Shown here one piece after another: positions 7,344 through 13,519 of a stretch of 24,425 nt of DNA. The translations under genes and the position numbers were made by a program. Position 1 is the first letter of the stretch; each line of letters starts with the position of its first letter. Origin of the DNA: JACVRW01 sp046735115 (lineage in GTDB: Bacteria; Actinomycetota; Thermoleophilia; Solirubrobacterales; Thermoleophilaceae). The notes under the pieces are model-generated. The model worked only from the letters and a program-made list of their open reading frames with translations. It was not told the origin of the DNA and ran no database searches. The stretch lies in the NCBI GenBank assembly GCA_046735115.1, contig JBKPSR010000003.1:1-24425 (forward strand), given 5' to 3'.

Positions 7344-7916
7344 TTACGACCCCGGGGTTTGCACTCCTGGCGGACTCGACATGTGCTCGGTGGCTGTCGC
7401 CGGAGAAGGGCGGCCGTCGGTCCGAGTCCCACCGACAAGTCCGTCCCAAGACCAACGCGGTATCTCCAAGCCGTCCGGCACATCATCTGCGGACCGCTGG
7501 TAGCGGGACATCGTGGTCGTGGTTGCCCAGCTGAAGTACTCGTGAAGCACCTGGCGCAACCTCTCGTCGCCCGCAAAGCCGACGTCTTTCAACGCCTCAT
7601 CGAAGCACGCGATCGCTCGGCGATCCATCTCCTCGTGCACGCCGTTACCGCTGTGCAGCCGCACCACCGAGCTCTCGTCGCCGTACGCCGCCGAGAACGT
7701 GGTCGGCCCTCCGAGCGCCTCCGCCCAGTACGCGGCGAGACGCTCGCTGTGGTCGGGGTGAAAGCCGTGGCTGAACGCGTGGCTCACCAGCTCGTCCGCC
7801 ATCACCCTGGCATGCCAAGCCCGGGCTAGTCGTAGTAAGCCCTGATCACCACCGGCGGCCTCGTAGACCGTCTGCACGGTCCGAGAATCGTATTGGAGGT
7901 GCCGCCGCGCCCACAT
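7344..7916 (-). CDS. Group II truncated-haemoglobin-like globin
   Basis: The protein has 190 residues. TVYEAAGGDQGLLRLARAWH opens the globin fold as in actinobacterial trHb2-like proteins. HPDHSERLAAYWAEALGGP and the His-containing RLHSGNGVHEEMDRR cover the distal and proximal haem regions, and SADDVPDGLEIPRWSWDGL is the family's usual end of fold. A disordered tail of about 30 residues follows. Such proteins bind haem and O2 or NO in the cytoplasm and are usually linked to oxygen chemistry or nitrosative stress; the exact role is unknown. The ATG at 7916 is preferred because GGGAG sits eight bases upstream. The open frame continues 24 codons further upstream, but that part is not family-like and overlaps the 25-bp repeat. 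Confidence 0.82.
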   Translation of the reverse strand: MWARRHLQYDSRTVQTVYEAAGGDQGLLRLARAWHARVMADELVSHAFSHGFHPDHSERLAAYWAEALGGPTTFSAAYGDESSVVRLHSGNGVHEEMDRRAIACFDEALKDVGFAGDERLRQVLHEYFSWATTTTMSRYQRSADDVPDGLEIPRWSWDGLVGGTRTDGRPSPATATEHMSSPPGVQTPGS

Positions 7917-7950
7917 GACGGGCACTCCCTCTCCGGCCGATACGCGAATG

Positions 7951-7975
7951 TGTGGGCTAGCGGCAACCCCTAGTG
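7951..7975 (+). repeat. 25-bp dispersed repeat, copy 2
   Basis: Same unit as at 374, with GC at the two variable positions. It lies 35 bp upstream of the globin start (on the opposite strand) and only 7 bp before the MITE-like repeat copy A. Confidence 0.85.
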
Positions 7976-7982
7976 CCAAGCT

Positions 7983-8090
7983 TCCCACCCATTGCGCGCC
8001 TTTCGCTCAGGGTCGGTGGCGCTGCCGCCGATTACAGTGCCGGTCTAGGCAGTGCCTCACTGGCGCCGCTCCTGCTTTTCGTCCAAAGCG
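7983..8090 (+). repeat. MITE-like repeat, copy A (left end missing)
   Basis: Bases 7983-8084 match 8582-8682 almost exactly; I see one single-base indel and one substitution. The right end (8064-8090, running into AAAGCG) is the inverted counterpart of the left end at 8546. The inner part contains CAGTG and CACTG around a 3-base loop, and GCGCC and GGCGC arms, so it can fold. It ends one base before the stop codon of the SnoaL-like gene. The left end seen in copy B is absent; the 25-bp repeat sits there instead. Confidence 0.85.
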
Positions 8091-8091
8091 A

Positions 8092-8517
8092 CTACTCCGA
8101 CAGCCCGGCGGCACGGGCTGCTTCGTCTGGGTCGTACCAGGCCCGCAGATGAGCGATTTGACCGTTCTCCACCCGCAGGGTGTAGGTCCAGAGAAATTCC
8201 AGAGCCTCCCACTCGTCGCCGCCGAGCATCTCGATCCTGGCCTGGGCAAGCACCAGATCGCCGGCGTCGATCACGTCGCCGCTGGCAACCTTCTCGAGAT
8301 GGATCAGGTCGCGGTACTCGAGAAAGCGCCGGACGGTCGCGTCCCGGCCGTAAAAGGTTCCTGCGTCCGGCCAAACGGGGTCCTCCTCGTAGACCACGTC
8401 CTCAGTTAGGTAGCGGTCCGCCGCCTGCGTGAGGCCCTCCACAGAATCCACCGAGTTGAATGCATCGGCAGCCGAGTCCAACCAGCTACGTACGACCTCG
8501 ACGCTCTCGTCCGACAT
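8092..8517 (-). CDS. SnoaL-like / NTF2-fold protein
   Basis: The protein has 141 residues with the pattern of the SnoaL-like NTF2 superfamily: an N-terminal helix (SVEVVRSWLDSAADAFNS), LTEDVVYEEDPVWPDAGTFYGRDATVRRFLEY, then strands ending in WTYTLRVENGQIAHLRAWYDPDEAARAAGL. The typical motif of a strand, then ENGKI or DGKI, then a strand ending WYDP is present. Members are small cone-shaped enzymes or binding proteins; no substrate can be assigned. The ATG at 8517 has only a weak ribosome-binding site (GAGATAC). The gene sits exactly between two near-identical direct repeats, which suggests it was moved or duplicated together with them. Confidence 0.8.
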   Translation of the reverse strand: MSDESVEVVRSWLDSAADAFNSVDSVEGLTQAADRYLTEDVVYEEDPVWPDAGTFYGRDATVRRFLEYRDLIHLEKVASGDVIDAGDLVLAQARIEMLGGDEWEALEFLWTYTLRVENGQIAHLRAWYDPDEAARAAGLSE

Positions 8518-8545
8518 CGCCCGCGCAGTATCTCGCGGCGAGTGT

Positions 8546-8689
8546 CGCTTTCCATGCGAAGCAGGAGCGCAGAGCCACGCGTCCCACCCATTGCGCGCTT
8601 TCGCTCAGGGACGGTGGCGCTGCCGCCGATTACAGTGCCGGTCTAGGCAGTGCCTCACTGGCGCCGCTCCTGCTTTTCGTCCGAGGCGG
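8546..8689 (+). repeat. MITE-like repeat, copy B (full length)
   Basis: The left end (CGCTTTCCA, then GCGAAGCAGGAGCG, 8546-8569) and the right end are imperfect inverted repeats sharing GCAGGAGCG and CGAA. The interior 8582-8682 is the copy of 7983-8084. No open frame with family resemblance is inside, so it would have to be moved by a transposase encoded elsewhere, or it is a REP-like palindromic unit. It lies 28 bp upstream of the SnoaL-like start codon and may affect its promoter. A run of eight G follows at 8706-8713. Confidence 0.7.
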
Positions 8690-8752
8690 CAGTCAGCGGC
8701 GATGCGGGGGGGGACCCTGCGGAGGGGCAGCGAGCGCGCGGCGCTCGGGCAC

Positions 8753-9265
8753 TCAGAGGGCGCGATGTCCTGCTGCCCCCGCCTCGATCTCGCGCCTGAG
8801 CTCGTCGGCGTCGGCGTCGATCTGCTTCTCGATTAGCTTGTTGGCCCGCTTCGTCGCTTGTTCGAGCTGCTCCTCGATCTTCGACTCGCCGAGCACGATT
8901 ACGGCGGCGCTGCCCTCGTCGAGCCCGTCGCCGAGGTCTTTGAGGTCGCCGCGCGAGATGCCCCGCGTGAGGTGCCCGGTCAGGCCCCCGGCGCCGGCGC
9001 CGACAACTGCGCTTCCGATGATCGCGGGCGGAAAGATGATCCCGACCAGCGCCCCGACCGCGGCCCCGGTCCAGGCGCCGTGCTGGGTGGGCTTCTCGGT
9101 CTTCGTCACGCGGACCTTGCCGTCTGCTTCCTTTCGGATCACCGCGGAGTCGAAGGTCCCGATCGCTCCGGCAGCGTGGAGGTCGAACACGGCTTCGTAG
9201 TCGGCTTCCGCGTCGTCAATCTCGTCGTAGACGGCGGCGTACAGGAATACGGGCCGGTCGGCCAT
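8753..9265 (-). CDS. DUF1269-family membrane-associated protein
   Basis: The 170-residue protein starts MADRPVFLYAAVYDEIDDAEADYEAV, typical of DUF1269. A Gly/Ala-rich hydrophobic segment runs from about 64 to 105 (TGAAVGALVGIIFPPAIIG and beyond) and is probably membrane-inserted. A charged amphipathic C-terminus follows (ESKIEEQLEQATKRANKLI). The family is common in actinobacteria and has no known biochemical function. AAAGGA lies six bases before the ATG. It follows the SHOCT-protein gene by 46 bp and is almost certainly in the same operon; the two are often neighbours in actinobacteria, probably in envelope or stress biology (inference). Confidence 0.88.
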   Translation of the reverse strand: MADRPVFLYAAVYDEIDDAEADYEAVFDLHAAGAIGTFDSAVIRKEADGKVRVTKTEKPTQHGAWTGAAVGALVGIIFPPAIIGSAVVGAGAGGLTGHLTRGISRGDLKDLGDGLDEGSAAVIVLGESKIEEQLEQATKRANKLIEKQIDADADELRREIEAGAAGHRAL

Positions 9266-9311
9266 TTCTCGATCCTTTCGTGCGTATGGAGTGCTCTCGT
9301 AGGGCGTCGCG

Positions 9312-9701
9312 CTACGCGAGAGCCTTCGCCTTGAGCGCGTTGAACTCGTCCTGCGTGATCGCTCCCTGGTCGAGGAGCTGCTTGGCCTTGGCGATCTCGT
9401 CGGCGGAACCGCCTGCCGCCTCGCGCACGTACTGGTCGAATTGCTCCTTCTGTGCCTGCGCCTGCTTCATGCTCCGTTCGCGCATCCCGTCGTGCTCGAC
9501 GATCAGATAGATCAGCACGCCGAGCCACGGCAGGATGACTACGAAGATCACCCACAGCGCCTTGGCGAAGCCGCCGATGTCGTGGCGGCGGAACACGTCG
9601 ATCAAGACCGTGATCACGATCCAGATCCAGATCACCCAGAAGAAGAAGATGATCATCGACCACAAGACGTCCATGAACGGATAGTCGGCCGCTATGGGCA
9701 C
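9312..9701 (-). CDS. Phospholipase-D-nuclease-N-like / SHOCT-domain membrane protein
   Basis: The protein has 129 residues from a GTG at 9701, chosen because AAGGGGAG lies eight bases upstream and homologues start close to DYPFMDVLW. Two membrane helices (about 12-36 and 46-67) flank the conserved FRRHDIGGFAKALW loop; this is the PLDc_N-type membrane segment and contains no phospholipase active site. The C-terminal SHOCT domain (DEIAKAKQLLDQGAITQDEFNALKAKAL) is a short helical module often seen at the ends of membrane proteins. First gene of the pair with the DUF1269 gene. TTGACG occurs upstream, but I could not pair it with a -10 box. Confidence 0.88.
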   Translation of the reverse strand: MPIAADYPFMDVLWSMIIFFFWVIWIWIVITVLIDVFRRHDIGGFAKALWVIFVVILPWLGVLIYLIVEHDGMRERSMKQAQAQKEQFDQYVREAAGGSADEIAKAKQLLDQGAITQDEFNALKAKALA

Positions 9702-9855
9702 AGTCGAGGCTCCCCTTGGTCTAGTCGCGTCGGTGGCACAATCGCCGCCGGGCGCCAGCATCGTCGCCGGCGCCGATGTCACCTTCGTCGCGGGTATGCA
9801 GAACCCTGCGTCAAGCCGGTCACGCTAGACAGCGCCCCTCTCGACGGCTCGCTCC

Positions 9856-9896
9856 CGCTTGCCATGCGAAGCAGGAGCGCAGAGCCACGCGTCCCA
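9856..9896 (+). repeat. 41-bp left-end fragment of the MITE-like repeat
   Basis: Identical to 8546-8586 except for one base (G for T at 9861). Only this end is present; the interior and right end are missing. Its far edge abuts the VanY-like fragment on the minus strand. Confidence 0.8.
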
Positions 9897-10028
9897 GGCG
9901 TACCTCTTGACGACGGCGAACCGTCCAGCGTTCGCCTCTAGCCAGCCGTGCGCTGCGGGTGGCCCGAGGTCGAGTTCGGTGGCGTAGTGGTGGAGGCTCG
10001 TGCCCGGCGGCGCGACCCACTTCGGGTC
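9883..10028 (-). pseudogene. Fragment of a VanY-type D-Ala-D-Ala carboxypeptidase (M15)
   Basis: The minus strand translates to HPDPKWVAPPGTSLHHYATE, then LDLGPPAAHGWLEANAGRF and AVVKRYAWDAW. This is the C-terminal part of the VanY/M15B peptidase domain, including the SxHxxGxxxD zinc motif in degenerate form (Ala for Gly). The fold's last catalytic His, normally in a WEPWH motif, is lost where the sequence runs into the 41-bp repeat fragment. Nothing upstream supplies the N-terminal part. It is a relic. Confidence 0.6.
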
Positions 10029-10238
10029 GGGATGTGTCAGGCGTGAACGTCGGACGCGAGGGTCCGAACCTCGGCGGATCTGAGCCCCGCGGGGGTTTCG
10101 AGACGAGAGCCAGGTTGAAGGTCACGGTGCGCATTTGGGACGCGGAGGGAGACTCGATCGCGGGCTCGCGCAAGGTAAAGCTCGGCTTGCGGCGGAAGCG
10201 GTGGCAGCACGCCCGGCGGCGGCCGGTAGTCAAGATCG

Positions 10239-10591
10239 ATGAGAAGGCTCGTTCTTATTGCTTTGGTCAGCGCGGGTTTGTGGTCGCTGGCGCAGCACCC
10301 GCGCAGGCGCTGCGATGGCACGAGTGCAGCGAGAGCAAGGCGCGGATGAGCGACCTCAAGGTGGTGAACGAAAGGTGCCGGACCGCCCGCGTCGTCATTC
10401 GCGCATGGCTCCGGACAGACATTTGCGATGAGCGTCAAGGAGTTAGTTCAGCCTGCTGGGTCACACCACGAGGGCGCCAGTGGGAATGCATCTACACCAG
10501 GAAGCTGAAGCGCGCCCGGGCAGATCACCTGCGTCTCGGCGAAGCCATCCCTCGGTGCGAAGAAGAAGCCGATGGTCAACTTCGAAGCTAA
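10239..10591 (+). pseudogene. Frameshifted small Cys-rich secreted protein
   Basis: The ATG at 10239 opens MRRLVLIALVSAGLWSLAQ, a clear signal peptide, but that frame ends after about 36 codons. One frame back, the sequence GAAPAQALRWHECSESKAR continues as a plausible mature domain with CRTARVVIRAWLRTDIC and SACWVTPRGRQWEC, ending at 10591. C..A..V...W....C followed by CW.....WEC is common in small secreted actinobacterial proteins. A one-base deletion near 10290 would explain it. The ribosome-binding site is weak. A sequencing error, rather than decay, cannot be excluded. Confidence 0.5.
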
Positions 10592-10909
10592 GAACACGTG
10601 AGCGCATTCCCGTTCGCCGGGAGCTGCGGACTCGGCTCACAGGCCTGACCTGCTTGCAGATAGACGCCCCGCATCGCAGCCGACGGTCGGGGGTATGGCA
10701 CCGGAGGGTCGTGGGCCGCTGCTCCGTCGTCCGGGGATCCGGGCGCTTCGCCCTTCCTTCCACGCGAATCGCGCTCACATAGGTCGGCCTTCCGCTCAGG
10801 CTCCGCGGCGTGTTCAGCAAGTCGGCAAATGCTGGAGAGAGCCCGAAAAAGGGCATAGTCTCGTACCCGCAGTGATGAAGCTGCGATCGATCCGCGGTTG
10901 GAGGCGATC
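10592..10909. other. Non-coding gap before the ceramidase gene
   Basis: 318 bp in which I see no convincing gene, repeat copy or terminator. Several long frames are open on the minus strand, but none has a ribosome-binding site or a recognisable fold. The ceramidase promoter must lie here; no clear -35/-10 pair was found. Confidence 0.45.
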
Positions 10910-12805
10910 GTGCCAGTTTCGTACTTCATAGGAACCGGGATCGGCGAGGTCACCGATCCGGCGGTCGGCCTGCCGCTGCAGGGCATGGCGGACCAGACCC
11001 AGATCGCGACGGGTGTCGAGTCGCCGCTTTACGCTCGCGCATTCGTGGTGGCACAGCCGCCGCCCGCGGCGGCTGGCGGGTGTGTCGTGATCATCGTCGC
11101 TGACATCTGGGCCGGTACGCGTCGCGTGAAGGACGGTGTGTTGAAGCGGCTCGCGGCGACGCACGATGGGGTGTACAGCGAAAGCAACGTTCTGCTGGCC
11201 GGAACCCACACACACAGTGCGCCGGGCGGATTCTCCGGTGCACTGCTCTACGACTTTGACTTTGAACGTGGCGGTTGTGACGAGGCTACCGTCACGTGCA
11301 TCGTCGATGGCTGCGTCAAAGCCGTCGAGATGGCACATGCGAACCTCGCTCCCGGGCGTATATACGTGAACCGCGGTGAGGTCGCTGCCTGCGGGCGAAA
11401 CCGCTCACCAGCTGCGTACCAATGTAATCCGCGGGCCGAGCGCGATCGCTGGGGTGCGGACACCGATCGCGAGATGTTGTTGCTGAAGTTCGTGAAGGTT
11501 GACGAAGGCGACCGGGAGCTGACGGTCGGGGCGCTGAGTTGGTATGCGATCCACCCCACTGATCGTGGCCAGAAGAACACGCTCGTCAGCGGCGACAACA
11601 AGGGCTATGCGAGTTCTCTATTCGAGCAGCGGATGGGTAGCGACCATCGGAAGCCAGAGACCTTCGTCGCCGCGTTCGCCAACGCCAACTGCGGTGATGT
11701 CTCAGGCAACGTCGAGCTCGGCCACATCCCTGACGACGTCCACGACATTGCGCAGATGCAGAAGCACGGTCGCCAGCAGTTCGAGGTAGCCGAGCGCCTG
11801 CTCTCGGCTGCGACCGAGGAGGTCACGGGACCCGTCGGCCACCGGCACACCCGCGTGGATTTGTCGAACGCGACTGTGAGAGGGGGCGAAGCGCGCACGT
11901 GGCCGGCGGCACTCGGAATCTCGTTCGCGGCAGGCAGCTCAGAGGACAGCGTCCCGGTGCCCGACCTTGGGATACGCGAGGGCATCACGGCCGCCAACAT
12001 CGATGAGGGAGACGCCCTGATCGCCGGCGTCGCGAGTTTGGGTCTGAGCGCAATATTTGGCGTTTCGGTAATCGACCAGGAGACAGCGGTCGCGGAGCGC
12101 AAGGGACACTTGCCAAAGCCCGTCGTGCTGATGCCCGGCATCGACGAGCCCCCGGCCGTGCCGCAGGTGCTGCCAGTTCAGCTGCTCCGCATAGGTAGCT
12201 TCGCAATCGTCGGAATCGCGGGCGAGGTGAGCACGATGGCCGGCCGTCGCCTTCGCAGGACGGTTCTCGACGCGACAGCGACCACGGGCATCAGACACGT
12301 CGCGCTTGGCACATACGCGAACGAGTACGCGCAATACATCACGACGCCCGAGGAGTACTCCTCGCAGCAATACGAAGGTGCATCGACCCTTTTCGGTCCC
12401 CACACCTTGGAGGCCCACCAGCAGGTGGTGGCCGGGCTCGCGGCCGCGATCGCGCAGGGTACGCCAACCGCCCCCGGTCCACCGCCGACCCCATGGAGCT
12501 CCACCAAACAGCGCCGATATCGCTTTCGGAACCTGTCGAACTCGGCGGTCAACCTTCGCTTCTACGACCTAGACGATTCGTTGCAGCTGTTCACGCTGCC
12601 AAACGGCGTAAAGACGATCAACGCGGGTGCTGAAGTCGCGTACCCCGAGCGCGAGTTCACAGCGCCGCTGTTGCCCGCTATCGAAAAACTGACCGTCAAG
12701 CTGAGCGATCACATTCATGCGCCGATGTCAGCAGGGCAGTTGCTGATTATCTCGCCGGACGGTTCGATCTCCGTAGGTGATTACAGGCCGCCGCGGCGGG
12801 AGTAA
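10910..12805 (+). CDS. Neutral ceramidase family amidohydrolase
   Basis: The protein has 631 residues from a GTG at 10910 (GGAGG five bases upstream; the TTG at 10898 is less likely). The neutral/alkaline non-lysosomal ceramidase signature is complete: GMADQTQIATG near 25-35, the zinc motif GTHTHSAPGG (98-107), WYAIHPT with a second zinc His (215), LVSGDNKGYAS, the nucleophile region NCGDVSGN with Ser265, GEVSTMAGRRLR carrying the zinc Glu, YANEYAQYITTPEEY and YEGASTLFGPHTLEA. The C-terminal beta domain follows from about 530. The enzyme cleaves the amide bond of ceramide to sphingosine and fatty acid. Unlike most bacterial members it shows no signal peptide, so it may be cytoplasmic or leave by another route. 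Its own substrate could be another N-acyl lipid. Confidence 0.9.
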   Translation: MPVSYFIGTGIGEVTDPAVGLPLQGMADQTQIATGVESPLYARAFVVAQPPPAAAGGCVVIIVADIWAGTRRVKDGVLKRLAATHDGVYSESNVLLAGTHTHSAPGGFSGALLYDFDFERGGCDEATVTCIVDGCVKAVEMAHANLAPGRIYVNRGEVAACGRNRSPAAYQCNPRAERDRWGADTDREMLLLKFVKVDEGDRELTVGALSWYAIHPTDRGQKNTLVSGDNKGYASSLFEQRMGSDHRKPETFVAAFANANCGDVSGNVELGHIPDDVHDIAQMQKHGRQQFEVAERLLSAATEEVTGPVGHRHTRVDLSNATVRGGEARTWPAALGISFAAGSSEDSVPVPDLGIREGITAANIDEGDALIAGVASLGLSAIFGVSVIDQETAVAERKGHLPKPVVLMPGIDEPPAVPQVLPVQLLRIGSFAIVGIAGEVSTMAGRRLRRTVLDATATTGIRHVALGTYANEYAQYITTPEEYSSQQYEGASTLFGPHTLEAHQQVVAGLAAAIAQGTPTAPGPPPTPWSSTKQRRYRFRNLSNSAVNLRFYDLDDSLQLFTLPNGVKTINAGAEVAYPEREFTAPLLPAIEKLTVKLSDHIHAPMSAGQLLIISPDGSISVGDYRPPRRE

Positions 12806-12839
12806 GGCGAAACCTGAGCGATCTCGACGGAGAGCGGAT

Positions 12840-13215
12840 ATGCCGCTGAAGAGCTATGGCGTGCTGGCCGGACGCGCGGTCGAGCGGCGTCGTGAGGGCG
12901 CCACTGACACGCCGCATTACCAGATCCGGGTGGAGACGGGGGACGGCACGAGCTTCCGCGTCGCCGTGAACGTGCAGTCTCAGGAGACCGCGTCGGAGCT
13001 GCTGTACGTGGTGAACGAGAAATTGAACACCCGGTGACGGAGTCGCTGCTCGGCTCGAGCGATGGATGGCGGCCGCTCCCGGCCGGCCCGAACGCATCCA
13101 ACCTCGACTACGTCCGAGCGAATCTGCTCGACCCTGCGACGTTGCGCGCGCTGCCGCCGGATGCGGCCGGTCCAGACAATGACCTCGCGCTGCGCTACGC
13201 GCGCGCTATCAACGG
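12840..13215 (+). pseudogene. DUF2278 (YukJ-like) gene, frameshifted and 3'-truncated
   Basis: The ATG at 12840 has GGAGAG just upstream and opens MPLKSYGVLAGRAVERRREG, the DUF2278 N-terminus, continuing to NVQSQETASELLYVVNEKL before a stop at 13035-13037. One frame back, TESLLGSSDGW, YVRANLLDP and PPDAAGPDNDLALRYARAI continue the same family without a gap. Similarity ends near 13215, and the remaining third of the domain is gone. DUF2278 proteins have no known function. It follows the ceramidase gene by 34 bp and may once have been in its operon. Confidence 0.65.
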
Positions 13216-13486
13216 CCTGCTCGCGCTTTCACCGTGGACGGGCCCGTCACGGTCACGGCCCTGTTCAATCCGGCGCCGCCGCGCCGCCCGCCGGCACGTC
13301 CAGCGACTGGACCGGGTGCACCCCACCCGAGGCGAGCCCAACACATGCACGGTGACCATGGACAGTGACCACGAGGTCTCGGTGTCCTTCCCGTCCAGGA
13401 TCGGCGCAGCGCCGCCGGTCGGCGAGGTTGCTGCTCGCCTCGGCCGACGAATGGCGCGCCCCCCAAGCCGCAGTCCAACCGCTTGA
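13216..13486 (+). pseudogene. Remnant of a beta-rich surface-repeat module (InlB B-repeat-like)
   Basis: Pieces of one module appear in successive frames: TVDGPVTVTALFN, then SSDWTGCTPPEASPT, then CTVTMDSDHEVSVSF. WxGC followed by CTVTMDxDxxVxxxF is the usual ending of a repeat found in secreted actinobacterial proteins. At least two frame changes in 200 bp mean it is not translated as one protein. It is joined directly to the broken DUF2278 gene. Confidence 0.45.
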
Positions 13487-13519
13487 CCGCTCCTTGCGCG
13501 CGCGCGTAAGGTCGGATTT

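Noticed and set aside
9959..10591. Whole 210-codon frame as one gene
   Set aside because: Its first half is antisense to the VanY fragment and has no protein-like character. Only the part after about 10290 looks real, and its signal peptide is in another frame.
10461..10856. 131-codon minus-strand frame beginning MPFFGLSPAFADLL
   Set aside because: No ribosome-binding site, Arg-rich, no recognisable domain; overlaps the Cys-rich relic.
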